From Candidatus Magnetocorallium paracelense (GTDB taxonomy: Bacteria; Nitrospirota; Thermodesulfovibrionia; Thermodesulfovibrionales; Magnetobacteriaceae): a stretch of DNA of 64,000 nucleotides. A model generated the notes under the pieces. That model worked only from the letters and a program-made list of their open reading frames with translations, was not told where the DNA came from and did no database searches. A program made the position numbers and the translations under genes. Every line of letters starts with the position of its first letter. Position 1 is the stretch's first letter. The stretch is taken from the NCBI GenBank assembly GCA_029001845.1, contig JAREWP010000079.1:42197-106196 (forward strand). Direction: 5' to 3'. Shown piece by piece: positions 16,733 to 25,008 of this stretch.

Positions 16733-17184
16733 TACATGATGTTGCCGAAATCCTCAGGCTTGAGATTCTTCAGCCATTCGTCCAGTTCATCGGTCTTTTT
16801 CGTTTCGAGTACGTTTTCGTTAACATAAACAGGAGAATTCGACCTCAAAGCGATCGCCACGGCGTCGCTGGGACGGGAATCGATCGGAATCTCGTATTTA
16901 CCGTTAGTAATATGGAGTGTCGCATAATAGGTATTGTCCACGATCTCTCTGACAACGACCTTTGAAACCGTCATCCCCATTTCGTCGATAATATTTTTAA
17001 TCAAATCATGGGTAAGCGGTCTCGGAGTCATCACCTTTCCCAAGGCCAGGGCGATGGAATCGGCTTCCGGCTTACCAATCCAAATCGGAAGCGTCGCATT
17101 ACCTTCTACAGCCTTGAGCAAAAGAATGTACATTCCGCTTCTGGGATCGAAAAGAAGACCATCTACTTTCATCTTAATAATCAT
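16732..17184 (-). CDS. Bifunctional nuclease family protein (DUF151)
   Basis: Protein of 150 residues of the DUF151/bifunctional nuclease family: KVDGLLFDPRSGMYILLLK, LPIWIGKPEADSIALAL, RPLTHDLIKNIIDEMG, and PIDSRPSDAVAIALRSNSPV, the family signature. Some members have been reported to degrade RNA and DNA, but the cellular role in bacteria is unsettled. It sits between era and recO in one operon and is translationally coupled to recO. Confidence 0.9.
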   Translation of the reverse strand: MIIKMKVDGLLFDPRSGMYILLLKAVEGNATLPIWIGKPEADSIALALGKVMTPRPLTHDLIKNIIDEMGMTVSKVVVREIVDNTYYATLHITNGKYEIPIDSRPSDAVAIALRSNSPVYVNENVLETKKTDELDEWLKNLKPEDFGNIM

Positions 17185-17272
17185 ACTTTATGGCTCAACC
17201 GTAATGGTGCGTGAATTTTCAATTTATTGCCTTATCTTTTTTCATTGTGAAACGGCGGCAAATGCAAAATCT

Positions 17273-18148
17273 CTAGAGGAAGCCAAGTTCCTTTAGAGCC
17301 GCACTGTCTTTACGCCAGTCTTTATTCACTTTAACAAAGAGCTCGAGATAGACCTTTGTGTTTAAAACTCTTTCGATATATACTCTCGCTTCGGAACCTA
17401 TGAGTTTTAACATTTTTCCTTCGCGACCTATTATTATACCTTTTTGACTCTTTTTTTCGATATATATCACAGCGTAAATGGATATGAGTCCGTTTTTTTT
17501 TTCTTTCCACCGCATGACCTCTACAGCCGTGGAGTGGGGGACCTCCTCTGTGGTATGTCGTATCACTCTTTCCCTGATGATCTCGGCGACCATAAAGCGC
17601 TCCATCCGGTCAGTCACAATCTCTTCAGGGTAGTATCGCGGCCCTTCGGGGAGATAGTTCGCGATCTCGTTCACAAGGCGATCCGTTCCGTCGCCTTTAA
17701 GGGCCGATATGGGAATAAACTCATTAAAAGAACGGATATTGCTGTACTCCGAGATGAGAGTCAGGATTATGTCCTTTTTCACTGTGTCGATTTTGTTAAT
17801 TACCAGGAAGAGAGGGGTCTTTAAATCTTTTAAAATGTGAATAATCGAAATATCGTCGTTTGTCGGGTTAACCGGATCGACAAGGAGGCAGACCAAATCC
17901 ACCTCTCTGATGCTGTTTAAGGCCTCCTTTACGATTAATTCGTTAAGTCTGTATTTCGGCTTATGTATGCCCGGTGTATCAAGAAAGATAATCTGAGCAT
18001 CTTTCAGGTTTTTTATCCCCATTATTCTGTTCCTCGTAGTCTGAGGCTTCGGCGAAACGATAGAAATCTTACGACCTGCAAAGGTGTTTAACAATGTCGA
18101 CTTGCCGACATTGGGTTTTCCGATTAAAGAGACAAACCCGGAACGCAT
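17273..18148 (-). CDS. era: GTPase Era
   Basis: Ribosome-associated GTPase needed for 16S rRNA 3'-end maturation. 291 residues; G1 GKPNVGKST, G2 region KPQTTRN, G3 DTPG, G4 NKID, G5 ISALKG, then a C-terminal KH domain with GREGKMLKLIG that binds the 3' end of 16S rRNA. Length and motif order match the family. It is first of the era-DUF151-recO operon; an 88-base gap separates it from DUF151. Confidence 0.95.
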   Translation of the reverse strand: MRSGFVSLIGKPNVGKSTLLNTFAGRKISIVSPKPQTTRNRIMGIKNLKDAQIIFLDTPGIHKPKYRLNELIVKEALNSIREVDLVCLLVDPVNPTNDDISIIHILKDLKTPLFLVINKIDTVKKDIILTLISEYSNIRSFNEFIPISALKGDGTDRLVNEIANYLPEGPRYYPEEIVTDRMERFMVAEIIRERVIRHTTEEVPHSTAVEVMRWKEKKNGLISIYAVIYIEKKSQKGIIIGREGKMLKLIGSEARVYIERVLNTKVYLELFVKVNKDWRKDSAALKELGFL

Positions 18149-18195
18149 AACAGTAAAATTTTACAGGATTTTGATGAATTTAATCTATTAAATTA

Positions 18196-18334
18196 GTAAC
18201 TACTTAGGAGTATAGACTGAAGGCTGAAGACTATTAGGTAAAACATGCGTTATCGATAAAAAAACAAAGTTTTTATTGGCCGACACTCCCAAGCCATCTG
18301 ATTATTTGCTTCAGCTAAATAACTGAGTCGTTAC
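18196..18334. repeat. Repeat F1 (MITE-like)
   Basis: About 139 bases, left end GTAACTACTTAGGAGTATAG, right end ACTGAGTCGTTAC. Good copies at 41294-41442 and 42942-43092. The ends match the sequence GTAACTACTCAGG in front of the IS66-like gene at the right edge of the window. Confidence 0.85.
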
Positions 18335-18415
18335 CGGGATTTTTTAGATCCTTATATGTTATCTTGATTGGAGGGAATTCTCATTTTTTTATATGGGTTT
18401 GCGAGCCATAAGCAT

Positions 18416-18454
18416 AAATGTAGCCGCAGGCTGAAGCCTCCGGCTACATTTATG
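18416..18454. repeat. Repeat E2, palindrome
   Basis: ATAAATGTAGCCGCAGGCTG facing CCGGCTACATTTAT with a small centre. Same family as 1920-1953 and 31353-31428. It precedes the pterin-synthase-like gene. Confidence 0.8.
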
Positions 18455-18516
18455 AAGTCTGCCGATGGTATTATGTTCACGTTAAAAGGAATTCAAAGTA
18501 AAGATAAACGGTACGA

Positions 18517-18897
18517 ATGTTTTCCGTTGCCGTAAAAGAATTTATCATGATTGCGCACAGCCTTAAAGGGGAGTGTTTCGGGCCGGCTCAAAATCTGCAT
18601 GGTGCGACTTTTGTCGTAACTTCCGAATATAAAACAAACACCCTGAACTCTGACGGCGTGGTGATAGATATCGGAATCGCCTTAGAGGCATTGAAAAGCG
18701 TACTGGCCCATTTAAATTATCGAAATCTTGACGAACTGCCTTGTTTTGAAGAGAAAAATACGACAACCGAATATCTTTGCCAATATATTCACAGTGAGCT
18801 CTCAAAGGTCATAGGCGAGACATTTAAAGGTCTTCTGAAAATCACCTTAGAAGAAAGCCATGCGGCTTGGGGCAGTTACGAGGCAAAGGTGGAGTAA
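18517..18897 (+). CDS. 6-pyruvoyl-tetrahydropterin synthase/QueD-like protein (divergent subfamily)
   Basis: Protein of 126 residues with the PTPS/QueD fold: IMIAHSL (first zinc His), GECFGPAQNLHGATF, GVVIDIG, LNYRNLDELP, NTTTEYLCQYI and the C-terminal Glu in LEESHAAWGSYE. Compared with QueD (LHGHSF, LDHxxLN), the third zinc His is Ala and the catalytic Asp-His pair is Asn-Tyr. My recollection is that these substitutions typify a subfamily encoded beside a glycosyltransferase, not a random defect. A role in making or modifying a pterin, different from queuosine synthesis, is therefore inferred. The next gene starts eight bases downstream. Confidence 0.82.
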   Translation: MFSVAVKEFIMIAHSLKGECFGPAQNLHGATFVVTSEYKTNTLNSDGVVIDIGIALEALKSVLAHLNYRNLDELPCFEEKNTTTEYLCQYIHSELSKVIGETFKGLLKITLEESHAAWGSYEAKVE

Positions 18898-18904
18898 ACT
18901 GCCT

Positions 18905-19945
18905 GTGATCTATCTCCTCCATCCGCCTGATGAAGGCCTCGTCTCAGGCGGTTATATATATACCCGCCTGATCGGAAAAAGATTGAGCCGGTCGGGCAGA
19001 GGCGGCTGCTTTAGTGTCATTCCCGGGGAATTGGAGGCGTTCATAAAAACCAAGACAGAGAATGACGGTAAAGTCAAAATAATTTTTGACAGTCTCTATC
19101 TTGGCGTCAGCCCTTTTTCCCGGAATGTTCAAAGCCTTAAAAGCGATAACAGGGCTTTCTACATGCTTATCCATTCTATTCCCTCTGACGACCCCTACCT
19201 TTCCGATAGTGACAGAGGGGAATATCTCCGGACAGAGAAAGAGTGGATGGCAATCGTTGACGGAGTGATTGTAACAGGCAGGCAGTTAAAAGAACGCATC
19301 CTTTCGTCATATAGCAATATCGGCATTGTTCATACTGTTCATCCGGGTATTGAAGTCACCGATAGAGTTGCAGCCATTGAAACAGAAAGAAAATGGCTCA
19401 GGCCTTTACTGATATCTTCAGGGATAGTAAGCCGGTTAAAAAATCAACTGCAAATCGTCGAGTGGTTAAATGAAATAAAAGATTGTCCCTTTACTATGCT
19501 GCTCTTTGGTAACATCGGGTTATATCCCCAATACCGTGATGCATTAAAAAGAGAAATCAGGAGATGTAATCCTCCCGGTCGTATCATTCTTATGGGAGAA
19601 GTTGCTCAGAGTGTTTTGTTTACTTTCATGAAGGCTGCCGATCTCTTTATTTCCGCTTCCTTATCGGAATCCTACGGTATGTCTGTAGCAGAAGCAGTAA
19701 AGACAGGAACACCGGTGTTGTCCTATAAGGTTGGTATTGCGCCGGAACTTATAAATGACGGTATAAACGGGTTTACGTACGCACTTAATGACAATGAGAG
19801 GTTTAAAAGTAGACTTCAGAGTTTTGTCACTGATCCCTCCCTGTTACAGCCTCTTAAACTCTCATCTTACAATAAAAGCAGATCAACGGATTTCCCTGAC
19901 TGGGACGAGATATTTCTAAGATTCTTAAAGGCTCTTGAAGGATAA
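18905..19945 (+). CDS. Glycosyltransferase family 4 protein
   Basis: GT-B fold glycosyltransferase, 346 residues from the GTG at 18905. The N-terminus VIYLLHPPDEGLVSGGYIYT gives the glycine-rich acceptor loop. The C-terminal half has ISSGIVSRLKNQLQIVEWL, LLFGNIG and the GT4 donor-site motif ISASLSESYGMSVAEAVKTG (Ex7E). GTG was preferred because GGAG lies 10 bases upstream and the conserved fold begins at once; an ATG at 18860 would overlap the previous gene by 38 bases. With the PTPS-like gene it forms a two-gene operon, so a pterin (or another small molecule) may be its acceptor; that is inference. An alternative is cell-surface glycan synthesis. Confidence 0.85.
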   Translation: MIYLLHPPDEGLVSGGYIYTRLIGKRLSRSGRGGCFSVIPGELEAFIKTKTENDGKVKIIFDSLYLGVSPFSRNVQSLKSDNRAFYMLIHSIPSDDPYLSDSDRGEYLRTEKEWMAIVDGVIVTGRQLKERILSSYSNIGIVHTVHPGIEVTDRVAAIETERKWLRPLLISSGIVSRLKNQLQIVEWLNEIKDCPFTMLLFGNIGLYPQYRDALKREIRRCNPPGRIILMGEVAQSVLFTFMKAADLFISASLSESYGMSVAEAVKTGTPVLSYKVGIAPELINDGINGFTYALNDNERFKSRLQSFVTDPSLLQPLKLSSYNKSRSTDFPDWDEIFLRFLKALEG

Positions 19946-19947
19946 CT

Positions 19948-20084
19948 AAAAAAAGCTGTCAGCCATTTAATTTCTAAGCTTTACTGTTCAGAACTCTTTC
20001 ACCCTTAAGGTGATGCTTATTCTTGGCATAATGTTGGATTTTTCCTTTGCTGAAGGTTGACAGCTGATAGCTGATTGCAGCTTT
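19948..20084. repeat. Repeat A3
   Basis: Family A: left end AAAAAAAGCTGTCAGCC, centre TTTCACCCTTAAGGTGA, right end GACAGCTGATAGCTGATTGC. It is followed at 20099-20131 by the right end of a B element (GACCACTGTGAACAATTA). The remaining bases to 20226 hold nothing recognisable. Confidence 0.8.
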
Positions 20085-20226
20085 AGTATTTATTTCAAAC
20101 AGACCTCCATCCCCCTGACCACTGTGAACAATTATCTTGCTCCCCTTATCATTTATTGCTTGTTATTCCTCCATCGTCTGTGTTATCTTTGTCTTTACAA
20201 AACATTAACTCTATCGATCCTGTCCT

Positions 20227-22722
20227 ATGAAATACAAAACAATACTCTTAATATCCGCATTCATTATCATTATAACTCCTCTGGCGAATATTTTTTTCAT
20301 ATACCCTTCATTTGTAAACCTTGTTATCAAGTCTGCCGAAGAAGAGGCGATCAAAGTGGCCGGATATCTGTCAAAGAGCATCGACATGGAAAGGATCGAT
20401 GAAAAAGAGTATTTTCACCATCTGTCCGGTTATTATGAGGAGATCAGAGAGGAATTCGATATGGCGAAAATTAAGATTTTTTCGGCTGACGGGGAAGTCG
20501 TATTTTCATCGGACCCTCTTGATATTGGTAAGGTAAATAAAAAGAATTATTTTCACGAATATGTCGCCAGGGGCAATGTGTACGCCAAGACGATACAAAA
20601 GGAGAAGAAGTCCCTGGAAGATCAGATTGTAAAATCCGATGTCGTAGAGACATATATCCCGATAATGAGTGGAGGCGAATTCAAGGGCGCCTTTGAGATA
20701 TATTACGACATCACCAAAAGAAAAAAACAGATAGAAAAGCTTTCCTTTTATGTGTCCCTCATGTTTTTTACGATCGGACTAAGCTCTTTTATTATCATCC
20801 TGCTCATTTTCCTAAAGAATAAAAGCCAATTATTGCATTTAGGCGACTTCGGTTTAAGCAGATTAAAGGCCTTTCAACTCTTAACCTTGCTGCTTATCTC
20901 TATTTTTACAATAGAGTTCGGAATCATGATCGTAATGGATTACTTTGTTCCGCCGATGCATACTCTGATTGCCGGGCTGAGCGACAGCCTCATACTGATC
21001 CTTGCTCTTTATCCTATACTCTATTTGTTATTTTTCAAACCATTAATGGGCCAGATCAAGAGTTTGGAAAAGAGTGAAAGCAGGCTCAGAGATTCTGAAG
21101 AGAGATTTAAATTTATTGTTCAATTCATACCGGATATTATTTATATGATAGACGATAAAGGGAGATTCACATTTCTGAATAACAGTATCCGTAAGCTCGG
21201 ATTTGAACCGAAAGAGTTGATTGGAAGGCATTTTAGTAAAATTATATCCTCAAACGATATAGATCACGTAAGCAGAGATAAGGTTCTGCAAAAGTACAGG
21301 GGTAAAAGTACGGGAAACGAAAACGCGCCTCAGCTTTTTGACGAAAGAAGGAGCGCAGAGAGGGCTACCAAGGAATTGGAAGTGAAGGTTAAATATAAAG
21401 ACAGTGGTCTTGCCGGCGAGGGCGCAATCGAGAGTGATGACGGGAAAGTAATGATAGCAAGCGTAAACAGTTGTGGTCTCTATAATGAAGACGACGATAC
21501 GGCGGAAAAGGTATTCAAAGGCACGATGGGTGTTATTACAAAGATGGATAACGTCTTTTTGGGAACCACAGGGGTGATAAAAGACATCACCAAACAAAAA
21601 ATGACTCAAAGGGCCTTATTCGATTCAGAAGACAGGTATCACGCCTTAATGGACTGCGCCAGCGACGCGATACTGCTGGTCGATGAAGAGGGCAATATTA
21701 CGGAATATAACAGAATGGCGTCCCAATTACTTGGAGGCGTTGAAAATCTTAGGGGAATCGACATCAGGCGAATACATCCCGATGGCGAACATAAAAATGT
21801 TGATAAAATGTTTGATGACATTTTATATACCGGAAGGGGAAGTTTGAACGATACCGTTGTTTTTGGGGCTGACGGCGCCTTACTGCCTGTGGATATCACA
21901 GGAAGTCTGATTGAACTGTCTGAGCAAAAGAAAATTGTACAGGAGATTATTCGCGATATTTCAGAGCGCAAAAGGGCTGAAAGGGATTTAAAAGATAAGG
22001 AGCAGTTATTGATACAGCAATCCAAATTAGCTTCGATGGGGGAGATGATAAGCGCCATTGCTCATCAGTGGAGGCAGCCTTTAACGAGCCTTGGATTGAT
22101 AATTCAGGATACTTTGGATGCTTACGACTATAAGGAGTTAGACAGGGAATACCTTGCCGGATTGGTAGACGGATCGATGAAGCAGATAAAGCTCATGTCC
22201 GATGTTATCGACTCTTTTAAGGATTTTTTCAAACCCTCAAAGGGTGTGGTTACTTTTAATGTCTCAAAGGTAGTGAAAGAGGCGATGTCCTTTTTATCTT
22301 CTCAACTGAGTAATGATAATATCCGATGGGAAATAAAAGGCATTGTGTCGGAGGGCGTTTCCATAAAGAGCTATCAGAATGAATTTATGCAGGTCATGTT
22401 CAATCTGATCAATAATGCAAGGGACGCTGTTCTTACAAGGAGAAGCGATTCTGCAGACAAAATAGGTGAAATTGTAATTACCTTCGAAAAAGAAGGTAAT
22501 TATGTAAAACTGAGCGTCTGCGATAATGGAGGCGGCATACCCGAGAATCTCCTTGAAAAAATATTCGAACCCTATTTTACGACAAAGGATGAAGGCAAAG
22601 GCACGGGGATAGGATTGTATATGTCAAAGATTATTGTTGAAACGCATATGAAAGGGGAATTGAGAGTTGAAAATATCGATAATGGCGCTATGTTTGTTTT
22701 GAAACTGCCTGAGACGCTGTAG
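20227..22722 (+). CDS. Membrane sensor histidine kinase with two PAS domains
   Basis: Protein of 831 residues. TM1 about 6-28, an extracytoplasmic region of about 140 residues, then three further hydrophobic segments (172-196, 215-238, 250-270). PAS1 starts near 290 and carries a 60-residue charged insertion (about 350-430); PAS2 spans 465-580. The kinase core has phospho-His613 in IAHQWRQPLTSLG, N-box NLINNARDAV, DNGGGI and GKGTGIGLYMSK. The AHQWRQPL H-box is shared with the kinases at 41469 and 50182. No receiver domain is attached and no response regulator is adjacent, so its partner is unknown. Confidence 0.9.
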   Translation: MKYKTILLISAFIIIITPLANIFFIYPSFVNLVIKSAEEEAIKVAGYLSKSIDMERIDEKEYFHHLSGYYEEIREEFDMAKIKIFSADGEVVFSSDPLDIGKVNKKNYFHEYVARGNVYAKTIQKEKKSLEDQIVKSDVVETYIPIMSGGEFKGAFEIYYDITKRKKQIEKLSFYVSLMFFTIGLSSFIIILLIFLKNKSQLLHLGDFGLSRLKAFQLLTLLLISIFTIEFGIMIVMDYFVPPMHTLIAGLSDSLILILALYPILYLLFFKPLMGQIKSLEKSESRLRDSEERFKFIVQFIPDIIYMIDDKGRFTFLNNSIRKLGFEPKELIGRHFSKIISSNDIDHVSRDKVLQKYRGKSTGNENAPQLFDERRSAERATKELEVKVKYKDSGLAGEGAIESDDGKVMIASVNSCGLYNEDDDTAEKVFKGTMGVITKMDNVFLGTTGVIKDITKQKMTQRALFDSEDRYHALMDCASDAILLVDEEGNITEYNRMASQLLGGVENLRGIDIRRIHPDGEHKNVDKMFDDILYTGRGSLNDTVVFGADGALLPVDITGSLIELSEQKKIVQEIIRDISERKRAERDLKDKEQLLIQQSKLASMGEMISAIAHQWRQPLTSLGLIIQDTLDAYDYKELDREYLAGLVDGSMKQIKLMSDVIDSFKDFFKPSKGVVTFNVSKVVKEAMSFLSSQLSNDNIRWEIKGIVSEGVSIKSYQNEFMQVMFNLINNARDAVLTRRSDSADKIGEIVITFEKEGNYVKLSVCDNGGGIPENLLEKIFEPYFTTKDEGKGTGIGLYMSKIIVETHMKGELRVENIDNGAMFVLKLPETL

Positions 22723-22732
22723 GGCGGTTTTC

Positions 22733-22785
22733 GGTTTACAGTTGGCAGTTTACGGTTTCTGACCTTACGCTGTTAACTGTAAACC
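22733..22785. terminator. Hairpin between convergent genes
   Basis: Perfect 11-base arms GGTTTACAGTT and AACTGTAAACC with a 31-base loop lie between the stop codons of two convergent genes. There is no long T run, so this may be a repeat remnant acting as a weak bidirectional terminator. Confidence 0.45.
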
Positions 22786-22795
22786 ATTGTTTCTA

Positions 22796-24187
22796 TCATT
22801 CCCTTCCAAGGATTTCCTCTTTTGTTACATTAATTTCAGCTTTCATAAAATCTACGTGCTTCTGGTATACCTCGTTCAGGTGATCCAGTACGACGGGATA
22901 TTCATGTAAAATCTGTTCCAGAAGCGGTCTTTTAAGTTCATAAACAGCGATATCTCCATCTGCCAAAACCGTCGCCATTCTCGGATTGCCCGTTATAAAA
23001 GCAAACTCCCCGAAAATGTTGCCGCTCTTTAACCGGCCGATTTCTCTGCCTTCCAAAGAGAGGGCGCGTGCTTTTCCCTCTTTTATGACAAAGACTTCAT
23101 CGGAAGTATCTCCGTATTTGACAACGGCCTCTCCGTCTTTAAATGTTTTTAATGTGCTTTTGTCGAGATTTCCGACGATTTTATCGTTAAACAGGGACAA
23201 AAAGTTATCGGAAGAATCGGTTTCACAGGAAGACCGGGCATGACTCGGCTCTGTTGTTTTTAAAGAAACCTGACCGAATCTCTGATTGACTCTTTGTAAA
23301 AGGCCGCCGAGGAAAGGAATTTGCTCAACGATTTTATCCTTTTTCAGGAGCTCCGGCATTAAATGAGTAATCGATTTAAGAAAAAATACGCCAAGCCCGA
23401 GATATGATTTTATCGCGTTTGTTACCTGACCTTCATGGGTAAAATTTTTAATCCTGTTTAAATGGGAGTCTAAATCGAGTTGCCTTTCATCTCTTTTGAA
23501 TTCCCTGGCAATTGCAGCTATTGCACTGTCTATGCCGCCCGTTGTGGCGATCGTTTTTTTTACCTTACTATAAACTACGTTTGCAACGCAGGTATTTACA
23601 TGTTTACCGGAGTTTTCCAGCTTTTCAAAACTCCTTTCAAGATGAGAAACATAAAGCTCCAGTAAAAGGCTTTTTATTCGGGGCTTCTTTTTTACGACAT
23701 TATCGAAAATATCGCGAGTTATTTCTATTAAATCCGTCTCCTCAAGGGCCGTTACAGTTGCTGACCTTGGCTTATCGGACAGAAAAGCGAGTTCTCCAAC
23801 CACAGCGCCGGCGCCGAGTTCGGCCAGTGTAATGGTCTTTCCCTGGACAAGATTATTAACTAACTGATTTAAAAGCACGGGAGGAAGGGGGAGGACGACA
23901 CTTTTTGTTTTTAGTGCTTTATGTGTGACCCTTAACTTTCCGTTTGTTGCAATATACATTGCGTTTCCGATTTCTCCCTCTTTTATGATCGTCTGTCCGG
24001 GCTTACATCTTAAAAGCTCTATTGTCTTAAAGTCTTTCAGAGTTTCTGCATCCAAAAGCTCGGTAAAAAAGGAGTCCAGGTCCATTTCTCCAAAAGATTC
24101 AACATAAATCCTGTTTCCCGTTTCAACGGCTTCATCGAATCTCTCGTCTTTTATTTTTTTATAAATTTCTAACCATAAATTAGTCAT
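22796..24187 (-). CDS. Protein with two cyclic nucleotide-binding domains
   Basis: Protein of 463 residues. Residues 1-50 are helical. A first cNMP-binding domain (about 55-180) has FKTIELLRCKPGQTIIKEGE, GELAFLSDKPRSATVTALE with the phosphate-binding Arg intact, so it could bind a cyclic nucleotide. A helical middle (185-330) follows. A second domain (about 335-445) has FKDGEAVVKYGDTSDEVFVI and GEFAFITGNPRMATVLADG, also with the Arg. There is no DNA-binding or enzymatic output domain, suggesting a protein-protein signalling role. Its ATG overlaps the stop of the NifX-like gene (ATGA). The middle region is not recognised. Confidence 0.85.
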   Translation of the reverse strand: MTNLWLEIYKKIKDERFDEAVETGNRIYVESFGEMDLDSFFTELLDAETLKDFKTIELLRCKPGQTIIKEGEIGNAMYIATNGKLRVTHKALKTKSVVLPLPPVLLNQLVNNLVQGKTITLAELGAGAVVGELAFLSDKPRSATVTALEETDLIEITRDIFDNVVKKKPRIKSLLLELYVSHLERSFEKLENSGKHVNTCVANVVYSKVKKTIATTGGIDSAIAAIAREFKRDERQLDLDSHLNRIKNFTHEGQVTNAIKSYLGLGVFFLKSITHLMPELLKKDKIVEQIPFLGGLLQRVNQRFGQVSLKTTEPSHARSSCETDSSDNFLSLFNDKIVGNLDKSTLKTFKDGEAVVKYGDTSDEVFVIKEGKARALSLEGREIGRLKSGNIFGEFAFITGNPRMATVLADGDIAVYELKRPLLEQILHEYPVVLDHLNEVYQKHVDFMKAEINVTKEEILGRE

Positions 24188-24489
24188 ACATATAATCCTT
24201 TAATAAAATCATCAAGTAATTTCATCGCATCTCCCTGCAGCCATGCTTTCACCAAAATTCTGCAGTTCCATAATCTCTGTTCGGAGTCCCTGTCTATACC
24301 TCCGCAAATCATTACGTCGATTTCCAGGTCCCTTATTATTTTAATTTTCTCGAATGCCGACAATTGGGCGGTAAACAAAATCTTTCTGTCTACAATCCTT
24401 CTGTTTTGTATCTCCACAATAATAATTTCATTGGTGCAATCGAAGCGAGGGGATATTCGTTGGCCAAAAGTAGGAACTGCAATTTTCAT
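24184..24489 (-). CDS. NifX/NifB-like iron-molybdenum cluster-binding protein
   Basis: Small protein of 101 residues of the dinitrogenase iron-molybdenum cofactor family: MKIAVPTFGQRISPRFDCTN, then ILFTAQLSAFEKIKIIRD and DVMICGGIDRDSE, which place a Cys in the MICGG loop that commonly faces bound cofactor. The ATG at 24489 was chosen because the family always starts with this strand; an upstream extension of 13 codons is unlikely. No nitrogenase genes are present, so it is more likely a carrier or sensor of iron-sulfur or Mo species than a nitrogen fixation factor. It is coupled to the dual cNMP-domain gene downstream. Confidence 0.85.
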   Translation of the reverse strand: MKIAVPTFGQRISPRFDCTNEIIIVEIQNRRIVDRKILFTAQLSAFEKIKIIRDLEIDVMICGGIDRDSEQRLWNCRILVKAWLQGDAMKLLDDFIKGLYV

Positions 24490-24582
24490 TATCCAAAGAT
24501 ATAAGCATTTCCCGTTCCAATAGGCCATAATCAGAAAAGTGGAGTTTTCAAGTTAAGCTGCTTAAGCAGCGACTTTCTCTTA

Positions 24583-24705
24583 CTCCCTCTCCCCCTTTGA
24601 AGGGGGAGAGGGTTGGGGTGAGGGGGTGCGGTGCAGTACTCGATAGGGTAACGCTTCTCCACCGTCACCCCTCACCTTAATCCTCTCCCCTCAAGGGGAG
24701 AGGAG
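24583..24705. repeat. Repeat C3
   Basis: Family C, same orientation as C1. A short hairpin (AAGCTGCTTAAGCAGC) lies to its left and GTCCTTCGGACGGAC to its right, as beside copies C2 and C4. Confidence 0.88.
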
Positions 24706-24780
24706 ACTTACAAGGATTTCTTTGGAGTTCCTATACATCAAGTTAACGTCCTTCGGACGGACTTTTTGTTTAGAACTACT

Positions 24781-24935
24781 AAAAAAAAAGCATTTAGCTG
24801 TCAGCCATCAGCTGTCAGCTTTTAATTGCAACATTTTACAATTCAAAACATATTCACCCCAAAGGTGAAATTTATTATTGTCATAACGTCAATATTTTCC
24901 TTCGCTGAAGGCTGACCGCTGACTGCTGTTTTTAG
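24781..24935. repeat. Repeat A4
   Basis: Family A: left end GCATTTAGCTGTCAGCCATC, right end GCTGACCGCTGACTGCTGTT. Nothing else is recognisable in 24706-24967. Confidence 0.8.
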
Positions 24936-24967
24936 ATTTATTTATAAGCCAACTCCAACGGTTGCGG

Positions 24968-25008
24968 TTTTGCAATCTGCAAAACCTCTTCTCATTGCAA
25001 AATGCAAT
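24968..25008. promoter_or_regulatory. Pair of TTGCA-N3-TGCAA palindromes
   Basis: TTTTGCAATCTGCAAAA at 24968-24984 and ATTGCAAAATGCAAT at 24994-25008. Both are perfect palindromes around an N3 centre and resemble sites bound by Fis-type helix-turn-helix domains of sigma-54 activators. They sit just past the 3' end of such an activator gene; a related palindrome lies at that gene's 5' end. Function is inferred. Confidence 0.4.
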
